Assembly (NCBI GenBank): GCA_947501685.1
Contig: CANMWQ010000006.1
Span: 1-64,000 of the forward strand
Length of the DNA: 64,000 nt
Direction: 5' to 3'
Source: an uncultured Litoreibacter sp.
GTDB taxonomy: Bacteria; Pseudomonadota; Alphaproteobacteria; Rhodobacterales; Rhodobacteraceae
Shown here: one piece after another, positions 24,138 to 34,017 of the stretch
Numbering within the stretch: position 1 is the stretch's first letter
Layout: every line of letters begins with the position of its first letter
Notes under the pieces: model-generated
Seen by the model: only the letters and a program-made list of their open reading frames with translations
Told to the model about the DNA's origin: nothing
The model's database searches: none
Program-made: the position numbers and the translations under genes

Positions 24138-27107
24138 TTATTTCCCTTTCAGTGTGAGCGCATCGTTCACGAGTGCGGCTTGTTCTGCTTTATGTCTGCT
24201 GGCCAGCCCCGTCGCGGGGGAGGCGGAGGCGGCGCGGCCGGTGTAGTGAGGCCGTGTGTTTTTGGCGCCAATGCGGGTCAGGACCCATTCGATATTGGGC
24301 TCCATGAAGGTCCATGCGCCTTGGTTCTTGGGCTCTTCCTGGCACCAGACCATGTCGGCGTTGGGGAAGCGTTCCAGCTCTTTGACCGCTGATTGGGCGG
24401 GGAAGGGGTAGAACTGCTCGAACCGCATCAGGTAGACGTCATCGATGCCGCGCGCGTCGCGTTCTTCCAGCAGGTCGAAATAGACCTTGCCCGAGCACAT
24501 GACCACGCGTTTGATCTTGTCGTCTTTGACCAGTTTGGTGTCCGAATTGCCTTGCTGCGCGTCGTCCCACAGCACGCGGTGGAAGCTGGAGCCAATTTGG
24601 AACTCCTCTGCGCGGCTGACGGCCAGCTTGTGGCGCAGCAGGGATTTGGGCGTCATCAGCACGAGCGGCTTGCGGTAGTCGCGGTGGATCTGGCGGCGCA
24701 GGATGTGGAAATAGTTGGCCGGCGTGGTGCAATTGGCCACGATCCAGTTGTCGCCGCCGCACATTTGCAAAAAGCGTTCCAGCCGGGCGGAGGAGTGCTC
24801 CGGGCCTTGGCCCTCGAAGCCGTGGGGCAGCAGCATCACGAGGCCGGACATGCGCAGCCACTTGCTTTCGCCTGAGCTGATAAACTGGTCGAACATGATC
24901 TGCGCACCATTTGCGAAATCGCCGAATTGTGCCTCCCAGAGGACCAGCGCGTTGGGCTCGGCCAAGGAGTAGCCATATTCGAAGCCCAGCACCGCATATT
25001 CGGAGAGCATCGAGTCGATGACCTCATACTCGGCCTGCCCCTCGCGGATGTGGTTGAGCGGGTAATAGCGGTCTTCATTCTCTTGGTTGATCAGCCCGGA
25101 ATGGCGCTGCGAGAAGGTGCCGCGTGTGCTGTCCTGACCCGACAGGCGCACGGGGTAGCCTTCCGTGAGCAGGGAGCCGAAGGCCAAGGCCTCCCCGGTG
25201 GCCCAGTCGAAGCCCTCGCCGCTGTCAAACATCTTGGCTTTCGCGTCGAGCAGTCGCCCGACGGTTTTATGCAGCGGAAAGCCATCTGGCGCGTTGCTCA
25301 GCGACTTGCCGATATCGCTCATTGTTTCGGCAGAGATGGCGGTTTTGCCGCGCTGGTATTTGCCCTTCTCGCGGGCGTCGAGATGCGACCACTTCCCGTC
25401 GAGCCAGTCAGCCTTGTTGGGCTTGTAGTCTTTGCCCGCCTCAAACTCTTCGTTGAGATAGGACTGGAAGGAGGCTTTCATATCCTCGATCTCGCCCTCG
25501 GGTATCAGCCCGTCTTGGACCAGCCGTTCCGTATACAGCGTCAGCGTAGTCTTCTGGGTTTTAATCTTTTTGTACATGACCGGGTTGGTGAACATGGGCT
25601 CGTCGCCCTCGTTATGGCCAAAGCGGCGGTAGCAGATGATGTCGAGCACCACGTCTTTGTGGAATTTCTGGCGGAACTCGGTGGCGACCCGTGCGGCGTG
25701 CACCACGGCTTCGGGGTCGTCGCCGTTCACGTGGAAGATCGGGGCCTCCACCATCAGCGCAATATCCGTGGGGTAAGGGCTGGAACGCGAGAAGTGCGGG
25801 GCGGTGGTAAACCCGATCTGGTTGTTGACCACGATATGCATCGTGCCGCCGGTTTTGTGACCTTTGAGGCCGGAGAGGCCAAAGCCTTCGGCCACAACGC
25901 CCTGACCCGCAAAGGCCGCGTCGCCATGCAGCAAGATGGGCAGCACTTTCGTGCGGTCCACGTCGGATAATTGGTCCTGCTTGGCGCGGGCCTTGCCCAG
26001 AACCACCGGGTTCACGGCCTCTAGGTGGGAGGGGTTGGCGGTGAGGGAGAGGTGAACCTCGTTGCCGTCAAATTCCCGGTCCGAGGAGGCCCCGAGATGG
26101 TATTTCACATCGCCTGACCCGTCGACATCCTCAGGCTTGAAACTGCCGCCCTGGAATTCGTTGAAGATCGCCTTGTAAGGCTTTTGCATGACATTCGCGA
26201 GCACGCTGAGGCGGCCACGATGCGGCATGCCGATGATGATATCCTGCACCCCCAGCTGCCCGCCGCGTTTGATGATCTGCTCCATCGCGGGGATCAGGCT
26301 TTCTCCGCCATCAAGGCCAAACCGCTTGGTGCCCATATATTTGACATGCAGGAATTTCTCGAAACCCTCGGCTTCCACCAGCTTGTTGAGGATCGCCTTG
26401 CGCCCCTCTTTGGTGAAGGTGATTTCCTTGTCGTACCCTTCGATACGCTCTTTCAGCCAGCCCGCTTCTTCGGGGTCCGAGATGTGCATATATTGCAGGG
26501 CAAATGTGCCGCAATAGGTGCGTTTGAGAATGGCCACGATCTCGCGCATGGAGGCGGTTTCCAGCCCCAGCACGTGGTCGATAAAGATCGGGCGGTCCAT
26601 GTCTCCTTCGGTGAAGCCGTAAGAGGCAGGATCCAGCTCTGGGTGCTTCGTGTGCTCGCGCATATCGAGCGGGTCCAGATCGGCCGCCAGATGGCCCCGG
26701 ATGCGGTAGGCGCGGATGATCATGATGGCGCGGATGCTGTCGAGCACCGCGTGGCGGATCTGCTCCTCGGAGACCTCCACCTTCATCTCGGACGCCTTGC
26801 CCGCGATTTTCTGGGCAATGGCTTTGGTCTCGCTGGCAGGCGTGTCAGCGGGCCATTGGCCGTCCAGCGCTGCTGTCAGGTCATCTTGCGGAGCAGGCGG
26901 CCAGTCAGTGCGCGCCCAAGAGGGGCCAGCGGCCTCCGCCTGCGCCAGCTCCGTGTCGCCGAGGTCCTTGAAGAAGCTGCGCCACCCCTCGTCCACCGCA
27001 TTGGGGTCCTGGGCGTATCGGGCATAAAGCTGCTCCAGATACTCCGCGTTATGGCCCTGCATGAAGGAGGAGGCATGGAACTGGTCATTATTGGACTGGT
27101 CGGTCAT
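24138..27107 (-). CDS. sucA: 2-oxoglutarate dehydrogenase E1 component
   Basis: This 989-residue thiamin-diphosphate enzyme decarboxylates 2-oxoglutarate and succinylates E2. It has the N-terminal segment HASSFMQGHNAEYLEQLYAR typical of OdhA/SucA, the IIGMPHRGRLSVLANV and HLGASSDREF regions, the ThDP/Mg motif around LLHGDAAFAGQGVVAEGF ... VVNNQIGFTT, and the C-terminal RMSGLVMLLPHGFEGQGPEH transketolase-like part. Its ATG overlaps the stop of the DUF805 gene (ATGA), so initiation is coupled to it. It follows sucCD in the same minus-strand cluster, linking succinyl-CoA synthesis and use. Confidence 0.97.
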   Translation of the reverse strand: MTDQSNNDQFHASSFMQGHNAEYLEQLYARYAQDPNAVDEGWRSFFKDLGDTELAQAEAAGPSWARTDWPPAPQDDLTAALDGQWPADTPASETKAIAQKIAGKASEMKVEVSEEQIRHAVLDSIRAIMIIRAYRIRGHLAADLDPLDMREHTKHPELDPASYGFTEGDMDRPIFIDHVLGLETASMREIVAILKRTYCGTFALQYMHISDPEEAGWLKERIEGYDKEITFTKEGRKAILNKLVEAEGFEKFLHVKYMGTKRFGLDGGESLIPAMEQIIKRGGQLGVQDIIIGMPHRGRLSVLANVMQKPYKAIFNEFQGGSFKPEDVDGSGDVKYHLGASSDREFDGNEVHLSLTANPSHLEAVNPVVLGKARAKQDQLSDVDRTKVLPILLHGDAAFAGQGVVAEGFGLSGLKGHKTGGTMHIVVNNQIGFTTAPHFSRSSPYPTDIALMVEAPIFHVNGDDPEAVVHAARVATEFRQKFHKDVVLDIICYRRFGHNEGDEPMFTNPVMYKKIKTQKTTLTLYTERLVQDGLIPEGEIEDMKASFQSYLNEEFEAGKDYKPNKADWLDGKWSHLDAREKGKYQRGKTAISAETMSDIGKSLSNAPDGFPLHKTVGRLLDAKAKMFDSGEGFDWATGEALAFGSLLTEGYPVRLSGQDSTRGTFSQRHSGLINQENEDRYYPLNHIREGQAEYEVIDSMLSEYAVLGFEYGYSLAEPNALVLWEAQFGDFANGAQIMFDQFISSGESKWLRMSGLVMLLPHGFEGQGPEHSSARLERFLQMCGGDNWIVANCTTPANYFHILRRQIHRDYRKPLVLMTPKSLLRHKLAVSRAEEFQIGSSFHRVLWDDAQQGNSDTKLVKDDKIKRVVMCSGKVYFDLLEERDARGIDDVYLMRFEQFYPFPAQSAVKELERFPNADMVWCQEEPKNQGAWTFMEPNIEWVLTRIGAKNTRPHYTGRAASASPATGLASRHKAEQAALVNDALTLKGK

Positions 27108-27679
27108 TGTGGGACCTCATGAGGGTTGGGGCCGAAGCGGTTGGGGCCGGGGTCGGAAGGACGGGTGAGCCAGTAAGTATTCAGGATCAGCGTGCCCAAA
27201 AAGAGCACCGCGATAATTGCGGCAAGCCATCCGCTCACTGGGGCGGTTGCCTGACCTGTAGCCTGCAGTTGCTCAACGGTGTTAGCAGGTCCCAAACTCG
27301 ACAAAACCCCTGCGAGAATGAAAACAGACAAAGCCAGGTATGGGACAAAAGGCAACCAACCTGGTCTCCCGCTGTCATGCATGCGCCTCCACGTAACGGC
27401 GAGCCAAGGCAGAAGGGTGGCAAGGCCAAATAGATTGCCGACAATGCCGCTGCTATATCGGATCACCTGTCGGGGTTGGCCATTTGGATTGCCTTGAGCA
27501 TCAAGGGAAAGTTCGTACTCGATTTCAGGTCCGAACAGGACTGAATTGATGATCAGGCAGGCGATAATTCCCAAGAAGAGGAACAGAATGAACTTCCAGA
27601 ACTCAGGGCGAGTCGCGCGGCCAGAGAAGGTGAGGTACTTCTGAAACAGGCAGGTTCTTACGGCATTGATGAAAGTCAT
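27104..27679 (-). CDS. DUF805 membrane protein
   Basis: The 191-residue inner-membrane protein has the DUF805 signature FSGRATRPEFWKFILF near residue 20, followed by four membrane helices and the conserved WRRMHDSGRPGW loop; the C-terminus is Pro-rich. I start it at MTFINAVRTC (27679) because this is the usual family N-terminus. Its stop overlaps the sucA ATG by four bases, so it lies inside the TCA cluster and translation is coupled to sucA. Function is unknown. A dispersed GC hairpin lies between it and sucD and might separate transcripts. Confidence 0.85.
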   Translation of the reverse strand: MTFINAVRTCLFQKYLTFSGRATRPEFWKFILFLFLGIIACLIINSVLFGPEIEYELSLDAQGNPNGQPRQVIRYSSGIVGNLFGLATLLPWLAVTWRRMHDSGRPGWLPFVPYLALSVFILAGVLSSLGPANTVEQLQATGQATAPVSGWLAAIIAVLFLGTLILNTYWLTRPSDPGPNRFGPNPHEVPQ

Positions 27680-27759
27680 TCCGGACGCTCTCCGATCTTG
27701 AATGGCCACATCGCTGTTTCTTTGTCGTCGCCGTGAAAACGGGGACGCCGTTCAGGGTG

Positions 27760-27800
27760 CGTACCCGGTTTTGCGAGGTCCCCGCTTTCGCGGGGATGAC
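27760..27800. repeat. Dispersed GC hairpin repeat (SSPRKRG type) between sucD and DUF805
   Basis: TCCCCGC (27779-27785), loop TTTC and GCGGGGA (27790-27796) form a perfect 7-bp stem. Together with the flanking GTACCCGG...GCGAGG it corresponds to the very common dispersed repeat whose spurious translation reads SSPRKRGPR on the minus strand. It is not a gene. It may lower expression of the downstream DUF805-sucA part, but this is not shown. Confidence 0.7.
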
Positions 27801-27821
27801 AATGATATGGGCGGCGTGGGA

Positions 27822-28703
27822 TCACCCAATCGCCTCAAGCACCGCCTCGCCCAGCGTGGCGGGGCTGTCGGCGACGACGATCCCGGCGGAGCGCATGGCT
27901 TCGATCTTGCTTTCGGCGTCACCGACACCGCCCGCGACGATGGCACCGGCGTGGCCCATGCGGCGGCCCGGAGGGGCGGTGCGGCCTGCGATGAAACCGG
28001 CGGTGGGCTTCCAGCGGCCTTTCTTCTTTTCGTCGGCGAGGAATTGCGCGGCTTCCTCCTCGGCGGAGCCGCCGATCTCCCCGATCATGATGATCGACTG
28101 TGTCTCGTCATCGGCGAGGAACATCTCGAGCACGTCGATATGCTCCGTCCCTTTGATCGGGTCGCCGCCAATGCCCACGGCGGTGGACTGGCCGAGGCCG
28201 CTATCTGTCGTCTGCTTCACCGCCTCATAAGTCAGCGTGCCGGAGCGCGAGACCACGCCGACGGAGCCGCGCTTGTGAATGTGGCCGGGCATGATGCCGA
28301 TTTTGCATGCGTCGGGCGTGATCACACCGGGGCAGTTGGGGCCGATCAGAATGGACGATGACCCCTCCAGCGCGCGTTTCACCCGCATCATGTCGAGCAC
28401 CGGGATGCCTTCGGTGATGCAGCAGATGAAGGGGATCTCCGCGTCGAGCGCTTCAAGGATACTGTCTGCCGCGAAGGGCGGGGGCACGTAGATCACTGTG
28501 GCATCGGCACCGGTGCGCGCGACGGCCTCGTGGCAGCTGTCAAAGACCGGCAGGTTGAGATGGGTTTGCCCGCCCTTGCCCGGCGTCACGCCGCCGACCA
28601 TTTTGGTGCCATAGGCGATGGCCTGCTCGGAGTGGAACGTGCCTTGCGACCCGGTGAGGCCCTGGCAGATCACCTTGGTGTTTTCGTCGATGAGAATGGC
28701 CAT
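27822..28703 (-). CDS. sucD: Succinyl-CoA ligase, alpha subunit
   Basis: The 293-residue subunit begins [20 protein letters not shown], the canonical start, with ATG at 28703; a longer frame upstream is not needed. It has the CoA-binding Rossmann domain ([17 protein letters not shown]), [24 protein letters not shown] and the phosphohistidine loop [12 protein letters not shown]. It forms the succinyl-CoA/succinate plus NTP step with SucC. An 81-residue orf separates it from sucC, which is not the enterobacterial arrangement. Confidence 0.97.
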   Translation of the reverse strand: MAILIDENTKVICQGLTGSQGTFHSEQAIAYGTKMVGGVTPGKGGQTHLNLPVFDSCHEAVARTGADATVIYVPPPFAADSILEALDAEIPFICCITEGIPVLDMMRVKRALEGSSSILIGPNCPGVITPDACKIGIMPGHIHKRGSVGVVSRSGTLTYEAVKQTTDSGLGQSTAVGIGGDPIKGTEHIDVLEMFLADDETQSIIMIGEIGGSAEEEAAQFLADEKKKGRWKPTAGFIAGRTAPPGRRMGHAGAIVAGGVGDAESKIEAMRSAGIVVADSPATLGEAVLEAIG

Positions 28704-28716
28704 TCGTGTTGGCTCC

Positions 28717-28962
28717 TTAGGCGGTTGGGCTGAGCGGCGCGTTGATGTGGGGATCAACGGGCAGCGTCAGGGGATTGGTGATTTTACTGTTGGGCGAAAG
28801 CCCGGCTTTGGCGACGAGGGCGCCAGGGATTTCCGGGGTGAAGTCGTTGACGTGATCGGGGTTGCCGTCGCGCAGCTCAGCGTCACGGGCGTACTCCGCC
28901 ATCGGGCTGGCCTTTTCTGCGTCGCAGGCCGGGCGGGGGAGATATGTGAGTGTGTCGCTCAT
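28717..28962 (-). CDS. Small conserved-looking protein between sucC and sucD
   Basis: The 81-residue frame starts at ATG 28962 ([20 protein letters not shown]), with a GGGAGG Shine-Dalgarno-like run just upstream, and ends 13 nt before sucD. It is hydrophilic and Pro-rich, with one Cys and no membrane segment or signal. Sequence such as [20 protein letters not shown] and a C-terminal [14 protein letters not shown] look structured rather than random. I recognise no family. Its position in the middle of succinyl-CoA ligase suggests a companion or regulatory protein of that enzyme or operon, which is inference. Confidence 0.65.
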   Translation of the reverse strand: MSDTLTYLPRPACDAEKASPMAEYARDAELRDGNPDHVNDFTPEIPGALVAKAGLSPNSKITNPLTLPVDPHINAPLSPTA

Positions 28963-29040
28963 ATCAATTACAGGGAGGGGCCCGGCGCGCGACAAGCTCA
29001 GAAGACCTTGCCGCGGGCTTTAGAAGGACCCGCCATTGCT

Positions 29041-30234
29041 TCATCCCTTGACGGCTTTCACGATTTTCTGGGCCCCGTCTTTGAGGTCATCTGCGGCGAT
29101 GACGTCGACGTCGCTGTCGTTGATGATCTTCTTGCCCTCTTCGACATTGGTGCCTTCAAGGCGGACAACCAATGGCACTTTCAGGCCGACTTCTTTGACC
29201 GCTGAGACCACGCCTTCGGCGATGACGTCGCAGCGCATGATTCCGCCGAAGATGTTGACGAGGATACCTTTGACGTTCGGGTCAGAGGTGATGATCTTGA
29301 AGGCCTCGGTCACTTTCTCCTTGGTCGCGCCGCCGCCCACGTCGAGGAAGTTGGCGGGTTCTGCGCCGTAAAGCTTGATGATGTCCATCGTGGCCATGGC
29401 CAGACCTGCGCCGTTGACCATGCAGCCGATCTCGCCATCCAGTGCGATGTAGTTGAGGTCATATTTGGAGGCGGCGAGTTCCTTGGGGTCTTCCTCCGTC
29501 TCGTCGCGCAGCTGGGCGATGTCGGCGTGGCGGTAGATTGCGTTGCCGTCAAACCCCATTTTGGCGTCGAGGCATTTCAGATCGCCGCTGTCGGACACGA
29601 TCAGCGGGTTGATCTCCAGCATCTCCATGTCTTTTTCGAGGAACAGCTTGTAGAGCGTGCCCATCAAGGCGACGCATTGCTTGACCTGCTGGCCTTTGAG
29701 GCCCAGCGAGAAGGCGATGCGGCGGCCGTGATAGGGCTGGTAGCCTGTGGCCGGATCAACGGAGAAGCTGAGGATTTTCTCGGGCGTGTCTTCGGCGACC
29801 TGCTCGATATCCATGCCGCCTTCGGTGGAAGAGACAAAGCTGACGCGGCTGGTCTGGCGGTCGACGAGCAGGGCGAGGTAGAGCTCGGTTTCGATGCCGG
29901 AGCCGTCTTCGATATAGATGCGGTTGACCTGCTTGCCCGCGGGGCCGGTCTGATGAGTGACCAATGTGCGGCCCAGCATCTTTTTGGCCTCATTGGCCGC
30001 TTCCTGCACGGATTTGGCAAGGCGCACGCCGCCTGCTTCGCCTGCATCGGCTTCTTTGAACGAGCCTTTGCCGCGTCCGCCTGCGTGGATTTGTGCTTTG
30101 ACGACCCAAAGCGGGCCATCAAGTTCACCGGCGGCGGTTTTGGCGTCTTCGGCGCGGGTGACAACTCGGCCATCGGAGACCGGGGCACCGTAGCTGCGCA
30201 ACAGGCCTTTTGCCTGATACTCGTGGATGTTCAA
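29041..30234 (-). CDS. sucC: Succinyl-CoA ligase, beta subunit
   Basis: The 397-residue subunit begins [16 protein letters not shown], standard for SucC. It has the ATP-grasp region ([17 protein letters not shown]) and the C-terminal ligase domain with [17 protein letters not shown] and [14 protein letters not shown]. It supplies nucleotide binding and specificity for the SucCD complex. It is the first gene of the sucC-orf81-sucD cluster. The 240-bp gap upstream holds the mdh terminator and, 97-129 bp before the ATG, the composite TTGTGATCAC-N13-GTGATCACAA element, so it probably has its own promoter. Confidence 0.97.
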   Translation of the reverse strand: MNIHEYQAKGLLRSYGAPVSDGRVVTRAEDAKTAAGELDGPLWVVKAQIHAGGRGKGSFKEADAGEAGGVRLAKSVQEAANEAKKMLGRTLVTHQTGPAGKQVNRIYIEDGSGIETELYLALLVDRQTSRVSFVSSTEGGMDIEQVAEDTPEKILSFSVDPATGYQPYHGRRIAFSLGLKGQQVKQCVALMGTLYKLFLEKDMEMLEINPLIVSDSGDLKCLDAKMGFDGNAIYRHADIAQLRDETEEDPKELAASKYDLNYIALDGEIGCMVNGAGLAMATMDIIKLYGAEPANFLDVGGGATKEKVTEAFKIITSDPNVKGILVNIFGGIMRCDVIAEGVVSAVKEVGLKVPLVVRLEGTNVEEGKKIINDSDVDVIAADDLKDGAQKIVKAVKG

Positions 30235-30330
30235 AGTTACTCTCCTTAGATGCGCTGTTGGGCGTGATTTGACATGGGGACGTGCCGCGAGAAAAGGAGT
30301 TTATGACCCGGACAGGGAAAAATCCGACAT

Positions 30331-30363
30331 TTGTGATCACAGTAAGAAAATGTGTGATCACAA
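30331..30363. promoter_or_regulatory. Tandem TGTGATCACA operator upstream of sucC
   Basis: Two perfect 10-bp palindromes TGTGATCACA (30332-30341 and 30353-30362) are 21 bp apart centre to centre, two helical turns. Overall the element reads TTGTGATCAC-N13-GTGATCACAA. The same composite with the same 13-bp spacer occurs at 36581-36613 upstream of sdhC. It lies between the mdh terminator and sucC, where the sucC promoter must be. Confidence 0.72.
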
Positions 30364-30420
30364 AAATTCAGAGCGGATGCGAATCTTTAAAAATCGTTAT
30401 GATTTTGCGGGTTTTTTGAC

Positions 30421-30450
30421 GAAAAAGGGCCCCGCAATACGGAGCCCTTT
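30421..30450 (-). terminator. Rho-independent terminator after mdh
   Basis: On the minus strand AAAGGGCTCC (30450-30441), loop GTATTGC and GGGGCCCTTT (30433-30424) form a 10-bp stem with one G-U pair. The right arm runs on into two more T residues (30423-30422), making five T in all. It starts 24 bases after the mdh stop and separates mdh from the sucC promoter. Confidence 0.85.
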
Positions 30451-30474
30451 GGGAGTGATTGTGGAGGCCGAGAT

Positions 30475-31755
<1,281 letters not shown>

Positions 31756-32508
31756 ATGGAGTTTGACACCACCTTCTTTCTTGTCGCCGTGCCCGCGGCC
31801 TTCATTGCGGGGGTTGCGAAGGGCGGGTTTGGTGGAGGGCCGGCCTTTGCCGCCACAGCCCTGATGGCGTTGATCATGCCGCCTGCGACGGCGTTGGGGA
31901 TCATGCTGCCGCTGCTGATGGTGGCGGATCTGGCGACGTTGCGCCCGTTCTGGAAGCAGTGGGACACGGCCGCCGCCAAGGCGTTGATCTATGGCGGGCT
32001 GCCCGGCGTGGTGCTGGGGGCGGTGCTTTATAAAGTGGCCAATGCGGATGTGCTGCGGGTGCTGATCGGGGTGATCTCGCTGGTCTTCGTGGCGTTCCAG
32101 ATCGGCCGCGCGCGGGGATGGTTTGCCCCGCCCAAAGCGCCTTTGGGGCCGGGGATCGGGCTGTTTGCGGGGGTCGTGTCGGGGTTTACCAGCTTTATCA
32201 GCCACGCGGGCGGCCCTCCGGCGGCGATGTATCTGCTGAGCAAGGGGATGGGAAAGACCACCTATCAGGCGACCACCGTGCTGGCCTTTTGGGCGATCAA
32301 CGCGATGAAAGCGGTGCCTTACGCGTTTTTGGGGGTGTTCACGCTCGACACGTTCAAGGCGGACCTGATCTTGGTCGGCCCTATCTTGTTGGGCTGCGCG
32401 GTGGGGGTCTACGCGCACCGGGCTTTGCCGGAACACGTTTTTTTCAAGATCACCTATGCGCTGTTGCTCACTGCGGGCGGCAAGCTGATCTATGACGGGC
32501 TGACCTGA
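31756..32508 (+). CDS. TSUP (TauE/SafE) family anion exporter
   Basis: The 250-residue protein has about eight membrane helices of the TSUP family, with the paired motifs GVAKGGFGGGPAFAATALMA near the N-terminus and GFTSFISHAGGPPAAMYLLS in the middle, and a central YGGLPGVVLGAVL. These carriers are thought to export sulfite, sulfoacetate or related anions. I use ATG 31756 (MEFDTTFFLVA); a GTG at 31729 is an alternative and neither has a strong ribosome site. It stands alone. A second, unrelated TSUP gene occurs at 54567. Confidence 0.87.
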   Translation: MEFDTTFFLVAVPAAFIAGVAKGGFGGGPAFAATALMALIMPPATALGIMLPLLMVADLATLRPFWKQWDTAAAKALIYGGLPGVVLGAVLYKVANADVLRVLIGVISLVFVAFQIGRARGWFAPPKAPLGPGIGLFAGVVSGFTSFISHAGGPPAAMYLLSKGMGKTTYQATTVLAFWAINAMKAVPYAFLGVFTLDTFKADLILVGPILLGCAVGVYAHRALPEHVFFKITYALLLTAGGKLIYDGLT

Positions 32509-32517
32509 CGCTTTGGG

Positions 32518-32847
32518 TTACGCCGGATCGCCTGCGGCGGGCAGATCTTCGTCGATGCGTTCAAACCCGTGGCCGTCAGCGACCAGACAGGTCACGCCAT
32601 CGGGGCGGGTGAGGGTGATGGTCCATGTCCCGGTGTCAGTCGAGGCAAACATCTCCACTACCGTGCCATTGGCGGCCATGCCGATGGATTGGCGGGTTTC
32701 GCTGAAGGCGGAGGCGAGGCGCTCGATCACGGCGGCGCGCGGGGCGCAGCGGTTCTGGGTTTGGGCCTGAGTTTGGGCCTGGCTGGCTTGCGCGGCCGCA
32801 AGCATGGCGACAAGGCCAAAGGACAGGGCGAGGAGTTGGGTGTTCAT
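32518..32847 (-). CDS. Small exported protein of unknown function
   Basis: The 109-residue protein begins with a clear Sec signal (MNTQLLALSFGLVAMLAAAQ, cleavage near SQA-QT), then a short Gln/Thr-rich stretch and a domain with CAPRAAVIERLASAFSETRQ, GTVVEMFASTDTGTWTIT and PDGVTCLVADGHGFE. Two cysteines in the mature part could form a disulfide. I chose ATG 32847 because upstream codons are out of character. It is convergent with the TSUP gene (9 bp apart). I recognise the general look of small periplasmic proteins of alphaproteobacteria but no named family. Confidence 0.7.
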   Translation of the reverse strand: MNTQLLALSFGLVAMLAAAQASQAQTQAQTQNRCAPRAAVIERLASAFSETRQSIGMAANGTVVEMFASTDTGTWTITLTRPDGVTCLVADGHGFERIDEDLPAAGDPA

Positions 32848-33150
32848 AAGACTACCTTTCTTGGCGAGCGCGGGGCGCGCCTGAGGCAGGTCTTGGTTGG
32901 ACATACGAGGCGGGTCGGGCGGCTCGTGATGTGAATGCGTCGTCATGCGCCGCGCTGTTCTGAGGCTGTTTGAAGCGAAGCGGCGACGGGGCCAGCATGT
33001 CTTTATATTGGACAAGCTCGCGTTAAGGCCGCGCCCGGTGTTGTCCCGTTCTGCGCAACGGCGCGTTCTTCTGCGATGCAGCAAAAGCTGCTTGCAGCGG
33101 CGGCGGAGCTGTGGTGGATAACAAAATAACAAAAACCGAGGGTGATCCTT
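32848..33150. other. Divergent intergenic region before mcl2
   Basis: About 300 bp with no convincing gene; a minus-strand frame running through it is rich in Arg and Cys and looks like chance. It contains the palindrome CTGCGATGCAG (33071-33081), 70 bp before the mcl2 ATG, which resembles CTGCAATGCAG before ecm, and an adjacent GCAGC-AAAA-GCTGC hairpin (33078-33091). It must hold the mcl2 promoter. Confidence 0.5.
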
Positions 33151-34014
33151 ATGCAAACTTACTCAGGTCCGTGTAGATCCGTGCTCTATATCCCCGGCTC
33201 AAAGCCTCGGGCGTTGGAAAAGGCGCAAGGGCTGGCTGTGGACGCGATCATCTTTGATCTGGAGGACGCGGTGTCGCCAGATGAGAAAATCGCAGCGCGT
33301 GACCTGTTGGCCGAGACGTTGAAAACGGCTGAGTACGGCCCGCGCCGCCGGATCGTGCGGATCAACGGGTTTGACACGGACTGGGGCGCAGAGGATCTGA
33401 AGGCCGTGGCGGCTTCTGGCCCGGACGCGGTGTTGCTGCCCAAGGTGGATGGCGGGGCCGATATTGCGAAGCTGGCAGAGATGCTCGACGCCATCCCGGC
33501 TGCCAAAGACACGACCATCTGGGCGATGATGGAGACCCCGCGCGGCATTCTGAACGCGGCGGAGATTGCGGCCGCCCCGCGTATGGAAGGGTTTGTGCTG
33601 GGTACGAATGATCTGGCCAAGGACCTGCGCAGCACCGGGCGCGCGGCGATGATGACCAGCTTGCAGCTGTGCCTGCTGGCCGCCCGTGCGGAAGGGCTGA
33701 TCTGTGTGGACGGGGTCTATAATGCGTTCAAGGATGATGAGGGGCTCAGGGCGGAATGCGCTGAGGGGCGCGACATGGGGTTTGACGGCAAGACGTTGAT
33801 CCACCCGGCGCAGATCGAGATCGCAAATGCCGCCTTTGGGCCGTCCGAGGAGGAGCTGGCTCTAGCGCGCCGTCAAATCGCTGCCTTTGAGGAGGCTAAG
33901 GCCGCAGGGCAGGGTGTTGCGGTTTTGGATGGCAAGATCGTCGAAAACCTGCATGTTGCCTCTGCACAGCGCATCCTCGCCCAAGCCGAGGCCATCGCGC
34001 GTTTGGAGGGCTAG
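33151..34014 (+). CDS. mcl2: (3S)-malyl-CoA thioesterase (Mcl2 type)
   Basis: The 287-residue protein belongs to the HpcH/HpaI-CitE family. It has SVLYIPGSKPRALEKAQGLA, the metal/CoA motif DAIIFDLEDAVSPDEK, RRRIVRINGFDTDW, WAMMETPRGILNAAEIA, the acidic GTNDLAKDL segment and GFDGKTLIHPAQIEIA. It follows Rhodobacter Mcl2, which hydrolyses (3S)-malyl-CoA to malate in the ethylmalonyl-CoA pathway, more closely than the lyase Mcl1. GAGG lies 9 nt before ATG 33151. It is followed, four and more bases apart, by nnrU-like, DUF1737 and mch genes, so it heads an operon. Confidence 0.9.
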   Translation: MQTYSGPCRSVLYIPGSKPRALEKAQGLAVDAIIFDLEDAVSPDEKIAARDLLAETLKTAEYGPRRRIVRINGFDTDWGAEDLKAVAASGPDAVLLPKVDGGADIAKLAEMLDAIPAAKDTTIWAMMETPRGILNAAEIAAAPRMEGFVLGTNDLAKDLRSTGRAAMMTSLQLCLLAARAEGLICVDGVYNAFKDDEGLRAECAEGRDMGFDGKTLIHPAQIEIANAAFGPSEEELALARRQIAAFEEAKAAGQGVAVLDGKIVENLHVASAQRILAQAEAIARLEG

Positions 34015-34017
34015 GAT

